From Apteryx mantelli (lineage: Eukaryota; Chordata; Aves; Apterygiformes; Apterygidae): 64,000 nt of DNA. A model generated the notes under the pieces. The model did not search any database. It was not told the origin of the DNA and saw nothing but the letters and a program-made list of their open reading frames with translations. This document shows, in pieces, positions 1-13,300 of this stretch; position 1 is the first letter of the stretch; each line of letters starts with the position of its first letter. A program made the position numbers and the translations under genes. The DNA is taken from the NCBI RefSeq assembly GCF_036417845.1, contig NC_089982.1:69949684-70013683 (forward strand), read 5' to 3'.

Positions 1-1360
1 AGGAGAATCTTTTGAAAGACTGTCGTCATTCAGCAAATCTGTATCTGCACTTTTTGAGGTTTCTGCTAAATGGTCTTTCTTCCCCTTTTGTTTTTATAAA
101 TTTATGCCTGCCACCAATTAAAATGGATGTAAATGCTCTTCCTATTTCATTTTTTTCTTGTACTTTGGAAATTTAATGTAATCATCAAAATTATAAAATC
201 TACTGAGAAAAAGTATGGTTGTAGTTGACTACATCATAGACATTTCAAGTCTAAATCAGCTTTAGCAAGGTTAATGTACTTCATTCATCAAAACTTTATT
301 ATAGCTATAACAAAAATGTTAGAATAAAACTGTACTATATATTTCTCTTTTCTGGAGTCATACATTTAACAGCTAGATTCCTTAATTCACTAAATTGTAT
401 ATCCTTTACTTGCCAAGAGCCAATTTTCCAGCAGAGAATTTCCTTGGAAGACATTGTACTCTATATAACAAGGGATTTGAGTATTCACTTAAAATTATTG
501 TCTTATTTAACAAAATGAAGATGCGATTCTTCTTTCTGAAGGTTTGTTAGTTGCAGATACAATCCAGTAATTAAAGATTCCTGTGAATTCAGGTAAGTCT
601 GACAAGTTCCCACAAGGATATTAAGTCATTGAAATGTTGGACAGTGCAGAACAAGATTACTTAATAAAAACTCATCATCAAGCCACACTGTCTAGATGGT
701 CTTTATGCATCTCAACTGTTTAATATGTTTGGATTCTATGGGGAAAGCAAGCCAAAAGGAGAATTAAAACTTCCTGGGAGATAGATAGGCACTGAAGTGG
801 AGCACCACCAAAGCACAATGAACAGTAAGTAGTCTGGGCTAGCCAAAAAGGGACATTAAAGCAGTCTTATAAGCAGTGGAACTAATGAGGCCTGTGTCCT
901 CATTCATATGTCTCAAGGAGGAGATGCCATGAGGTTTTTCTCTATGTCAAACAAAGGCTGAGTACATAGCACAGCTTTTTCATTACAGGGGTGTCTCACC
1001 TCAAAAAACACCTATATTATTGTCACAGCACTCACCATTCATCTTTCAATAGTGACCAGTCAGAGGAGACTCTTACAAAAAGAATTGAGTTTGTTGTCTG
1101 AAGAGAATTTGATTAAGCAACAAACAACAACAAACCAACACCTAAAGCTGGTGTTAAGAAACAAAGATTACTGGGGAATAAATAAACGTTGGTAGATCAT
1201 TTTAAGTTTGACAGGAGACCACTGCTAGTTTATAATTCTTTAATATGGAAGCAAGTTCCCTAATTCAGGTCCAGTTTGGTTCTTGCACTCAACACATTCC
1301 ACCTAAGTCACTCCCATTGCTCAACACAAAAAGTAGTTCTAAGAAGGCAGAGAGAAAAAA

Positions 1361-1384
1361 CACACACACACACACACACACACA
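1361..1384. repeat. (CA)n microsatellite
   Basis: Twelve CA units, preceded by a short A-rich stretch. It lies in the region downstream of NCAPG. Such tracts are often length-polymorphic. Confidence 0.95.
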
Positions 1385-2032
1385 GACAAAAGCCTTTACA
1401 TATCAAAACTGCCCTCCAAAAACAAAACAAGCACTCAAAAATACCAAAGGCAATACCCTCTTGTTTTTAGCCAGGGGAGGGAGGGAGGGAGGAAAAGGAG
1501 GGAGAGAGAATGAGAATGCATAGTAATTGGTTCAGAGGGACAAAGACACTGTGGTCTTTCATGCCAGATAGAATATTTTAGGGATAAAATTTGATTCCTT
1601 AATTGAGTGGGCAGGAAGTTAGGTACCCCAACTATACAGAATTAAAGTAAATAAGAATCAGTAACATTATTTATTTTAGCTATAAGTAGTAATGCATACC
1701 AAATCTTTTACCTCCAGGTAGTAAGCTACTTGTGGATTTGGCTATCTCCTTTGAATGTACCCAATTACAATTGTATGGGACTCTCTCAGAAATTCAATTG
1801 CATATATTTAAACCTTGATTATTGCCAATAATCCACTTTGTTGCATTTTTCACATGCATCAAGTCATGCTACTCTGTAATTTAGCAGCCATCTCTTCTCA
1901 AAAGATTAAGTAATTTTGCAAGAGTATACCCTGTATTTTCCCTTGCACTGAAAACCCTTCTCTCAGGCTGGGGGGGCAGAGAAGGGTTGGAAATCACCCG
2001 TCAGTTCCTGGTCAAGCTTCCAGCCTGAAACA

Positions 2033-2400
2033 GGATCACAGGATAACTCGGGTTGGAAGGGACCTCCAGAGAGCTATAGCCCAACATCCTGCCTAAATTA
2101 GGGCCAGTTTTGAGGTCAGACCAGGTTGCTCAGGGCTTGGATCAGCTGAGTCTTGAAAACCTCCTCAGTCAGAGACTGCACAACTCTCTGGGTGACCTGC
2201 CTCACATCAGAGGGAAGCGCTCTGGACCTCAACCAGTTGGTAGCCCTCCACTGAACCTGCTGCAGTTTGTCAATGTTTTTCTTGTCCTAACAAATACCAG
2301 TGAAGCCATATCCACAGCAGAGACATCCACTGATTAACACAGGTGACTGATATGGGGAACCTGATCATTCAGTACAATAGCATGCCTGAAGACATTCCAG
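2033..2400 (-). mobile_element. Older CR1 LINE 3'-end fragment downstream of NCAPG
   Basis: On the plus strand it reads ATCACAGGATAACTCGGGTT then GGAAGGGACCTCCAGAGAG, the reverse complement of a CR1 3' terminus. It continues with CTTGAAAACCTCC and CTGCAGTTTGTCAATGTTTT, typical of CR1 ORF2 ends. It is more diverged than the intron 17 copy. The right-hand limit is approximate. Confidence 0.85.
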
Positions 2401-4014
2401 GGAGACAACCTGCAGTGTGGCCAGGCATGACAGGGCAGCAAGAAGGCAAAACTCAAGCTCTCCAGCTTATTTGGAACAGCATTTCCAGAGAAGCCTTTTA
2501 AAATTTTTATTGTTTCTGCTTTTCCTAGAAACTCATTTTGATCAAAAGAACAAAGGGAACTACCAGCAGTTGTTGAAAGCCTATCAGTGGCAGAAGAGTG
2601 AGCCACTCATTCTTTCCTGGAGATAGGAGAGAAAAACAAAGACAGAAAACTCGTAACTAAATAATAAAGAAAAAAACCCTAAACTTTAAAGCACAGGGGA
2701 AGGTCTGATTGACAGACAACTGGGAAAAACTGAAGGATATACTTCACCCTTTTGAACTATGTTCAGGCAGCATTCAAGGGGATGGGCAATGACACTGATC
2801 TCAAGTGGCTGCACATACACAAACTCACACTAGGGCTACAAATTAGAATAAGTATTTAAAGGAGAAAAATTAACAAAGGAGGGAGCTCAAAGCTTCAAGA
2901 TTTTGTTTAAAATCATGAATAAAAACAATCACAAAGTTATATAAGCTTCAAAATAGCAAATATTACAGCACAAAGAATGTGTCATGGCATTTCATGTTCT
3001 GAAAGATTTCCAGCAAAAATTGAAAGGATGAAAAGCAACACAATCCTGTCTCCATTTTCTATATGCAAATGTGAAAACAGTATAGTACTTTGGGCATAAC
3101 ACATTGGGAACAGTACTTATTCACTAGTATCCCTAAGCCATCTCTGAGAATTACTGAAGATCGCTTGCAATATATTGCTTTATTTTAAATGGAAGTTCCC
3201 TAGAAAGCTGCATTCAACATGAGTAGATAACATGTCCACATCAAGTAATCAACATGAGTTTTCTCTGACTGCCTTGGAAATTATATGAATGGTAACAAGA
3301 AGGACATGATAGAGGGGTTTCCAAACCAAAAACTGTCTCAAATTTCCTAGAGTGAATCTGCATGGCCAACTAGAGTGAATATTGGTTCACTTTAATCTTC
3401 CATTGTCTATGTAAAACTCATGATTATTCTGGAATATAACATTAGAAAAAGGTTTGTGATCTTCAAAGCTATAAAGAAATCACAAGTATATACCACTTTA
3501 CAACAGCACTACACAGACCTTAGAGTATTTTATTTTCTGCTCTTTCTGTCCCTAAGTATTCCTTCCCTTATTGGATCTTCTTTTGTACCACAAATAATTT
3601 TATGCTTTTCTGAAAGCACTAGTGATTTCTTATAACAAGGTCAAGATCAGTGGCTGGCTTCCCAGAGTTAGTAGCTCATAGTTTCACTATTTTGACTTTA
3701 TTTAAAATAAAGCAGACACATCTACAGGAAGCATAATGCACAATTCAGACCAATTCTATTTTATATTAACATGAACCATAAAACCTCCCTTGACAGTCAC
3801 CAGATATGCAGGCCAATAAATAGAGAAAGTAGGTGCATTAAAGATAGGTACATTCAAAGGTGCTGCAATCAAGAGCACTCACTCCATGTCAAATATTATC
3901 TTTGAATAATGTTTAAAAAAATCACTTTAAATATGTAACTCTCAATAAACAGAACTATTAAATACTTATCACCAATAACAATCTTCATTTGAAGATTAAA
4001 AAAACCCTTTTCTC

Positions 4015-4087
4015 TTTATTCTAAAGTAAAACAAAAAAATAGAGTTTTATTCGGTTTATATTTTATTTTAAGAATAAGATATTTATT
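4015..4087 (-). promoter_or_regulatory. NCAPG candidate poly(A) signals
   Basis: On the minus strand there are AATAAA hexamers at 4082-4087, 4062-4067, 4046-4051 and 4015-4020, about 185-257 bases after the stop. The region is very A/T rich, so chance hexamers are expected and the real cleavage site cannot be chosen. A 3' UTR of about 200-280 bases is likely. Confidence 0.45.
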
Positions 4088-4271
4088 ACATGAATGATGC
4101 ACTTAATTTGGGAAAAATTATCAAAAAGTCTTTAAAAAGTTTCTAGAAATATCTGCAATTTTAAATGATCATAATTATAGGAGAAGTTAAATTGACTAAC
4201 AACAAAACAAAGCTTATTTTTCAAGTCTGCTACTAACTACTAGCATTAGGACACTTTCTCTACTTTTGTCT

Positions 4272-4398
4272 TCATTTATTTGCTTCTCTATTCAGAAGGC
4301 TTGAAAGATTCATTCTTGTTTTTTCAAGTGCTGCTGTTTTGGCTCGTCTTGAAGGCCTTGAACTTAACATTGGGACTAGTTCTGGAATTTCATCACCA
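4272..4398 (-). CDS. NCAPG: NCAPG exon 21, last coding exon (residues 995-1036 and stop)
   Basis: The acceptor is tatttttcag before TGGTGATGA, and the stop TGA is at 4274-4272. It encodes [19 protein letters not shown] and ends NREANK. The [10 protein letters not shown] block matches the human carboxyl terminus, which fixes the frame. Intron 20 is 872 bases. Confidence 0.95.
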
Positions 4399-7300
4399 CT
4401 GAAAAATAAAATATTTTCAATTAAGGCCAAAAAGACTGTAAGAAAATTGAAAAGTATTTATATTAACAAACTTGAAACCATGTGTAATAAAAACAGGGTC
4501 TTAAAGAGTAAAAACATTTCTTACTAATTATATACTTCATATTTTTAGAGAAGAATATACTTATGTTTAAGTGATATAGCAGTATCAGAAAAGATAATCA
4601 AGTGTTTGCAGTTGCAAAATAGGAAAAAAAAAAAAACAAAAAAAAACCAGAAGATTAGGTGGAGAGTAGATCAAAGCAAATACAATGAATAAGAGAATTG
4701 GAAAGGTTGACCCTGATCAACCTAAGATCCATGGATTACTTGCATGAGAAAGAGTGAGCACAACTGAAAATTTCAAAGATAATGGCTTTTTAACACTTAT
4801 AGCCTATGTGATCTGAAGGGAAGGAATGTATTGTGTTTATTCATTTATCACTTGTTCCTAGAAGCTTATCAATTAAATGTTGAAAAACAAGCAAAAACCA
4901 GCAGCCAAATGTGAAAAATATCAGATTCTTCTGCACAACAGCTATTAAATCAAAAAGTGGAAAACGCAAATGGAAGAAAAGTAACATAAGTCAGAAATCC
5001 AACTCTAAGTTGAATAGAACATAATCTCTATGTACCAAACATATACAAAAATGAATTACATGCTCTTAGGCAATGATAATAATGTGTGAAGTTGTCAAAT
5101 CTGCCATTATCATTCATCATCAGTTCAAATAAATATTTTTTCTTAAATATTTATCCTCTATTCCTAACACAGAGATAAAGATGCAAGTTTGGGGGAGGAA
5201 AAATCTTTGAATTAAATTCTCTTGCCAGAGCTGACATCATACTTGCAAGGGTGGAGAAGGAGCGATTTACCTTTCACTGGCAGATGTTACAGTTGTGTGA
5301 TTTTTTCTTCTGCTCACAGACCTAGCTTCTGCTGCTACTTTTCGCTGTCCTAAGTATAAGCAAAAGTCACTTCTCACATCATGGAACTATTTCTTTTGTT
5401 AAAAGTCTTGCATCTTAAAACTTTATTGAAGAAATATACACATTTGCTTCATTTTGTTCTGATGTTTCATTTAAACATATAATATGTAGCCACCACGTCA
5501 GATAGAATTTTTTAAACAAAAATAAAAAATACCCACAATCTACTTGTATTCACATAAAACAAACACCTGTACATTACTGTAAATGACTTGAAATTATTTT
5601 GAAAACCTGTAGCCAGAGGGTTTTTTCTGTTTTTGTTTAACTGTGGTGTTGGGAGTGGCTAACAGCACGTTATCAAAAACTTAATTATTTATACATAATT
5701 TTGTGCAAGAAATCACATTTATGCTGAATTTCTTCATTAACACCTATACAAGTGTAGTGACATTTAACTAAACAACAGTTAAGCCATTTTGTAATCACAT
5801 CCTGTCTATTTTTAACCTACATTGACTGAAATGCATAATCTGGATATTTAGCATATCCACAGGCCTCCACTATAAACTAAGAAATAAAGGTGGTGCTTTG
5901 GGGATTATTCTTTATTCATCTCCAAGTGCCTACATACCCTTGCTCTCAATATATTTGTGAGAAAGAAACCATTTGCTCTGTCTCAAGTTTTTAAAAAACG
6001 CTTCTCATTTACAGTTTGAAGCTGTATGTCTCATTTCAGAATTCATCCTGCAGTAAATACCAGGGCAATACTTACAAAATATCAAAGATAGCCAACAGGG
6101 CCTTGCAAGCCACACTTCCAACTTTTAAAGCAAGTGGGAAAAGCTGCTTTATTCCACACAAGTTAAATGCCCAAAGAAGATACTTCTCCTCTTAGGAAGT
6201 ATGGATCTTTAACACATCATTCTAAATATCTGAATCCAAATAGATTCCTTGACACAGGGAATTTGTAAATTACATTTACAATTTCATACAACTTCACTGC
6301 AACTATTCTGCAGTTGGCTCCCATGTTTTTAAGAGAATTCATGACAGCGGCAAGTCTGAATGACTGTCCAGCATTTCACTGATTCTGAAATAACATTAGG
6401 CACAGTTAGAGCCAGACTCTTCTCTGTGGTCCCCAGTAACAGGACGAGAGGCAGTGGGCATAAACTGAAACACAGGAAGTTTCGCCTGAATATAAGAAAC
6501 AACTTTTCTTACTGTGAGGGTGACTGAACACTGGAACAGGTTGCCCAGAGAGGCTGTGGAGTCTCTATCCTTGGAGACACTCAAAAGCATCTAGACACAG
6601 TGCAGAGCGACCCGCTGTAGGTGACCCTGCTTGAGCAGAGGGGTTGGACTAAACTTCTAGAGGTCCCTTCCAACCTCAACCATTCTGTGATTTATACTGC
6701 TCCAAAAGCTTCCACAAGAGAGATTATCTTTTAACAAATTAAATTTAAAAAAAATTATAACACAATATGAAGACTGAATTATTTTTATATGCATAGGTTT
6801 ACAAAAACTAGTAACTAATTCCTTTATTAAAAACAACTAGTATTATAGCCAGAAAAGGCTAGTGTGTACCTCTGCCAGCTTTGTTTCTTGTGGATTTCGA
6901 TGTTGCTTTACCTTTAAATTCATTAACTGGAGTATGATCAGCTTCTTCATTATTTTCTGTTAAACAGAATAGTACATAAAGAAATCATAGATGATCAACT
7001 TTTACTTTACCCAAAATACTGGTACTTAAAACTTCTGCTGTTATATAAAAAGCCATACAATCTTAAACCCACTTTTTCTGTAAATTAGATAAGGCTAGAA
7101 GGAAGCTTAAAATGTCATTCTAGCTATATCCCTACCCCAACATAGATAAACAAAATCTAAACTATTTTTTAGCCTCCTCTTAAAAATTCTAAGAATTCTA
7201 GGAAGTTTCTTTCTTACACAATCTATGTTATTCCTAGGAAACTTTTTTCCTCACATCTGATCTAGATCTCCCCTGCTGCAACTGAAGGACAACAAGTAAT

Positions 7301-10300
7301 GGTTGTTTCCCTTTTCGCTTTGCACAGTTACCTTTTTCCTTTTTGCACAGTTACCATATACATATTTGAAGAAGTAAATGTTCCTTTCAGTGATCCCAAA
7401 TGTATGGGCAGCAGGGGAGGGAGAACAACATTTTTCTCCTATAGGATGCAAGAACAGTCTGCTTGTGCTCAAAATTCCTTCTTCATGAGAAATTCATACC
7501 AAAAAGTACTATTAGCTGTTAGCAGAAAACAGTTAGACTGGAAATAGGAAGTCATGTTTTCGCAGCAGCATGCCTCCAGTTCCCCAACCAATCAATATTT
7601 AAACATATAAATATAGAAGATACACATAATTAAAATATTAGACACTTCCAGAAAAAAACACGCTAAAGCTCTGAAATAATCCACTAGAAAAGAAATAAAT
7701 GCAAATAAAAGAGTAGTCTTTGCTGAAGACAGTTGCATATCAAGATCTTTGCTTTAAGTAAACCTAATCAAGTTTCATCTCATTGTTTTTCTACCAAAAA
7801 CATTAGATTTCCTATGCCACCAGCACAAATTACACTGCTAAGGCATTTGAAACTGCATAAGCTGCGCAGAAGGTGGAAAGTCTTCCGGCTTCTTCCACTT
7901 CAAGTTCTTAAATAGCAATAAAAACAAAAAACAAAAAAAACCCCACCAACTCTGCCCCCAACCTATGAACTAGCAACAGGAGAAGACACCAGTATCACAC
8001 TCCAAACACTAGAGATATCAACTACATACTGCCATAATAGAACTCAGTCTGCAAGAAGCAGGCATGGCAATTCTGAGGTCCAAGAAAACAGAAAGTACTT
8101 GATTCTTTCTCTGAGTTAGAATCACATTCTAAAGGGGAGCTTGCAATCACTAGCATTTAGCAGGCAGATGAGTGTGCCAAACTGCTATAAGAAAGCCCAC
8201 TTTAATATTGTCTTTGTTAAAAGGGAAGAATTGCAGGGGAGACTAAGTCTCAAAATACAACGCTGGCTGTATAGAGTAATATGGAAAATGAGAAAACAGA
8301 GAAACTCATCAAAAAGCAATAGAAAATGGAAAATACTTCAGTATGAATATTTTAAAAATCATGTGTATTTAATAAATATTATCTTTTTCCCTTCTTTTCA
8401 AAAAGTAGATTCATTTAAGAGAGAAAAAACAAAACTTCTTTTCACACAGATGTGCACAAGTCACCCACTTGTATACCTCCTACTAAATAACAGTTCTGCT
8501 GAATTACCTTCTTCATTTTGACTATTATTTTCAGATAATGTGATGCCAGTTTCCTGTGTCATTTCAGAGTAGCCTGTTTCCTCTGTCCTTTTAGAGTGGT
8601 CTTTGCCCATATTAGCATCTTTGTTTAAGTTTATCTTGATCTTCTCAATAGCTCTTTGGCACAATTTGTCTTTCACTTTCTGGAGAAGAGACATTTAAAT
8701 GTTAAACATTGCTTATTTTTATAACTATTTCTTTTATCCATTAAGTTACTAATCATATCATTCTTACAGTAAATTTAGCTAATTCTATGTGTCACATGAA
8801 GATGATTACTCAAAATGAAAGGAGAAGCACCTTCTCCATCAACATCAAGCACTGAAACCCCAAAAGAAATTATTTGAGACATGAAGAAACATATTAAAAA
8901 AAAAAAAAAAAAAAAAAGCAACTGAACCTTTCCAGGTGAGTGCTGGAACATTCCTGCTTCTAGATGATATGCTCACAGTGGACTGGAATTCTTCTTGACA
9001 TTTCTACACAGTCCTGTCTTCCTCTGTCCCACTTCCAAATTTTACTGTAACTTCCATATTAATAAAAGCAGCAGCAATGTAAAACTTTCCATCAACCTTG
9101 TAATCCCTTCCCAGTTCATCTCAAAGCACCTTTTTGCTGTTGCCCAATGATCTTAAGGTAAGTTTAGGTGTAAACATTTTGGCTGTTAATTACTAATGAA
9201 AGATAAGCTATCCAGACTGTAAAGGACTTAATATTGAATGTAAAAAAAATAAACTACACCACTGCTACCAAAACAACCTATTGTATCGACCTGCATACTT
9301 GATCACCTCTCTGAAATGCCTGTACACCAATGCACACAGCATGGGGAACAAACAGGAAGAACTAGAGATGTGTGTGCGGTCGCAGGGCCATGATCTCATT
9401 GCCATTACAGAGACATGGTGGGACAGCTCGCATGACTGGAGTGCTGTCATGGATGGCTACGTGCTTTCTGGGAAAGACAGGCCAGGAAAGCGAGGTGGTG
9501 GAGTTGCTCCTTATGTGAAAGAGCAACTGGAATGTATTGAGCTGTGCCTAGGGGTGGATGAAGAGCAAGTCGAGGGCTTATGGGTAAGGATCAAAGGGCA
9601 GGCTAGCATGGGTGACACTGTTGTGGGTGTTTACTACAGACCACCCGATCAGGAAGAGGAAGTCAATGAGGCCTTCTACAGACAGCTGCAAGTAGCCTCA
9701 CGATCCCAGGCTCTGGTTCTCATGGGGGACTTCGACCACCCCGATATCTGCTGGAAAGACAACCCAGCCAGGCTCAAACAGTCCCAGAGGTTCCTGCAGA
9801 GCATTGATGATAACTTCTCAACACAGGTGGTGGAGGAGCCAACAAGGAGAGGTGTGCTGCTGGACCTCGTACTAACAAACAAAGAAGGACTAGTCGAAGA
9901 TGTGAAGGTTGGGGGCAGCTTTGGCTGCAGTGACCATGACATGGTGGAGTTCAGGATCCTGCGAGGACGAGGCAGGGCACTAAGTAGGATCGCAACTGGA
10001 GTTTAGGAGAGCAAAGTTTGGCCTCTTCAGGGACCTACTTGGAGGAATCCCATGGGTTAGGGCCCTAGAAGGAAGGGGGGTCCAAGAGAGCTGGTTAATA
10101 TTCAAACATCACCTCCTCCAGGCTCAAGAGCGGTGCATCCCTATGAGTAGGAAGTCAAGCAAAGGAGGCAGGAGACCTGCATGGATGAGCAAGGAGCTCC
10201 TGGCAAAACTCAACCAGAAGAAGGAAGCATACAGAAAGTGGAAAGGGGGACAGGCCACTTGGGAGGAATATAGGAACATTGTCAGAGTATGCAGGGATGC

Positions 10301-13300
10301 GACGAGGAAGGCTAAGGCCCGTTTGGAATTAAATCTGGCAAGAGATGTCAAGGACAACAAGAAGGGCTTCTTCAAATACATCAGTAGCAAGAGGAAGACT
10401 AGGGAAAATGTGGGCCCTTTGCTGAATGGGGTGGGTGCCCTGGTGACGAAGGATGCAGAGAAGGCAGAGTTACTGAATGCTGCCTTTGCTTCAGTCTTTA
10501 CTGCTCAGGCCAGCCCTCAGGAACCCCAGAGCCTGGAGGCAAGAGAGAAAGCCTGGAGAAAGGAAGACTTTCCCTTGGTCGAGGAGGATCAGGTTAGAGA
10601 TCACTTAAGCAAACCTGACACCCACAAATCTACGGGCCCCAATGGGATGCACCCACAAGTGTTGAGGGAGCTGGCGGATGTTATTGCTAGGCCACTCTCC
10701 ATCATCTTTGAAAGGTCATGGAGAACAGGAGAGGTGCCTGAAGACTGGAAGAAAGCCAATGTCACCGCAGTCTTCAAAAAGGGCAAGAAGGAGGACCCAG
10801 GGAACTACAGGCCAGTCAGCCTCACCTCCATCCCTGGAAAGGTGATGGAGCACCTCATCCTGGAGGCCATCTCCAAGCATGTGGAGGAAAAGGCGGTGAT
10901 CAGGAGTAGTCAGCATGGCTTCACCAAGGGGAAATCATGCTTAAGCAATCTGATAGCCTTCTATGATGGAATGACTGCCTGGGTAGATGAGGGGAGAGCA
11001 GTGGATGTTGTCTGCCTTGACTTCAGCAAGGCTTTCGACACTGCCTCCCATAACATCCTCATAGACAAGCTCAGGAAGTGTGGGCTAGATGAGTGGACGG
11101 TGAGGTGGATTGAGACCTGGCTGAATGGCAGAGCTCAGAGAGTTGTGATCAGCGGCGCGGAGTCTAGTTGGAGGCCTGTAGCTAGCGGTGTCCCCCAGGG
11201 GTCAGTACTGGGTCCAGTCTTGTTCAACTTCTTCATCAATGACCTGGATGAAGGGACAGAGTGCACCCTCAGCAAGTTTGCTGATGATACAGAACTGGGA
11301 GGAGTGGCCGATACACCAAAGGGCTGTGCTGCCATTCAGAGAGACCTGGACAGGCTGGAGAGGTGGGCAGAGAGGAACCTCATGAAGTTCAACAAAGGCA
11401 AGTGCAGGGTCCTGCACCTGGGGAGGAATAACCCCCTGCACCAGTACAGGCTGGGGGTTGACCTGCTGGAAAGCAGCTCTGTGGAGAAGGACCTGGGAGT
11501 GCTGGCGGACACCAAGTTAACCATGAGGCAGCAATGTGCCCTTGTGGCCAAGAAGGCCAATGGTATCCTGGGGTACATCAGGAAGAGTGTTGCCAGCAGG
11601 TCGAGGGAGGTGATTCTCCCCCTCTACTCAGCCCTGCTGAGGCCCCATCTGGAGTACTGCGTCCAGTTCTGGGCTCCCCAGTACAAGAGGGATGTGGCAC
11701 TACTGGAGCAAGTCCAGCGAAGGGCTGCAAAGACGATTAGGGGACTGGAGCATCTCTCTTATGAGGACAGGCTGAGAGAGCTGGGCCTGTTTAGCTTGGA
11801 GAAGAGAAGGCTGAGAGGAGATCTTATCAACGTGTACAAGTATCTGAAGGGAGGGAGTCAAGAGGATGGAGCCAGACTCTTTTCAGTGGTGCCAAGCAAC
11901 AGGACGCGAGGCAACAGGCACAAACTGAAACACAGGCAGTTCCATCTGAACATGAGGAAAAACTTCTTCACTGTGAGGGTGACAGAGGTTGTGGAGTCTC
12001 CTTCTCTGGAGATATTCAAAACCTGCCTGGACGCAATCCTGTGCAACGTGCTCTAGGTGACCCTGCTTGAGCAGGGGGGTTGGACTAGATGATCTCCAGA
12101 GGTCCCTTCCAACCTCAACCATTCTGTGATTCTGTGATTCAATCATATGAAGTTGCACACACTGTTTCAAGCTATTTTTATCATCTGTGATAGCTGAAAT
12201 ATTTAAATTATACAGTGAACTCAGCTCAGATTTTTGTAAATACCTCATCATAAATGAATTTTCAATAAAGACTCTTGCTAAAAGAGATATTCTGGTCATA
12301 TTATCACAGTAAACAAAAGGCACATTGTTTTTTAGCATATCAGAATATTAGACTTCTATTGATTAAAATAGTAATAGCCATGTTATTTACGTACTACCTC
12401 TAGAATCTCATCCAGCAGAAGCAGAAGATTCTCTGTGGAAGAATTACTGAGTTCTAATGAATTTAAAGCTCTTGCATAAATACGAACATCTGGTGCAGTT
12501 GGGTCCATCAAGATTTCATTGCAAATTTTCATTGCCAAACTATCATGCACTGTTAAGTCCTATAAAGGAAAGAAATCAGATATTTCTGAAATTTAGTTGA
12601 AAGTTATTTACAAAAGACAAGATCATTCTGATTTAAGCAGCTAATTAATAATTTTACATAGTAAATACTTTCTTAAAATGCAGAATTTTGAGTACCTACA
12701 CCATCTGATCTTTATAAATACTTCCCCCAGTAAAGATAAGTTGGGCTGGTGCAAGTTCCTACTAGCATTATGCAGCTATAACAGGGAATGGAAATAGGAA
12801 GAGAAAAATCACACTGAAAGATTTCATTCCCTGTACTGTCACTTGTTTAGTCCAGCCTTTGACGCACACGTGCAGCCCATGAGAGAAGCCCAGACAACCA
12901 GCTAGCAGTAAGCGAAGGGGGTCAATTCTTTATCTCTAGACAGAAACATCGAAGTGCCTTCCTCCAGTTCAACCCATTGCTATATACCTGATACTCTTGG
13001 GACTTTTTGGCCTGAGGTTTGAGTCCACTTGGTCTGGTCAGGTCCACTAACAGTTCAGAAACATTACTGGTATCTATTTCAGCCAAAGGTGAAGTGGCAG
13101 GAGCATTTAACAAGGTTCGCAGAGTTGGAAGATAAGCTTCCTCAAAGCATTCCTGGTTAGACCTGTTTCAAGTAAGTCACAGATTAGTAGCATAATGAGA
13201 CAAAATTAAACTTTAATTCATCCCTAAATTTTCTCTTTTACAGTGAAATTTCACAGACACATTACAAAACATTTAAGCTATCAATCAAAGCAGAGTGAAC

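Larger units (their letters stand above)
1..4000. other. Downstream of NCAPG: no confirmed gene
   Basis: A/T-rich DNA with a CR1 fragment (2.03-2.40 kb) and a (CA)n tract. In mammals LCORL is the convergent neighbour of NCAPG, so part of this could be its 3' UTR or flank. I found no exon that I can assign to it. The open frames of 60-90 codons here look non-coding. Confidence 0.6.
9275..12140 (+). mobile_element. CR1 LINE, 5'-truncated, nearly intact ORF2, in NCAPG intron 17
   Basis: This is a non-LTR retrotransposon of the CR1 clade, inserted antisense to NCAPG. It starts within the beginning of ORF2, where the readable homology begins near 9,275, and runs through the endonuclease, reverse transcriptase and short 3' UTR. 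It ends at the diagnostic repeat ATTCTGTGATTCTGTGATTC (12,121-12,140). It is about 2.87 kb against about 4.5 kb for full-length CR1, so ORF1 and the 5' UTR are missing. No target-site duplication is obvious, as is usual for CR1. Its openness marks it as much younger than the other CR1 pieces in the window. Confidence 0.97.

Noticed and set aside
1245-1523. 92-codon frame with a His-Thr run
   Set aside because: Most of it comes from the (CA)n microsatellite and a GGGA-rich stretch.
11883-12338. 151-codon minus-strand frame and other frames opposite the CR1
   Set aside because: They are antisense shadows of the CR1 reverse transcriptase frame and its 3' end.
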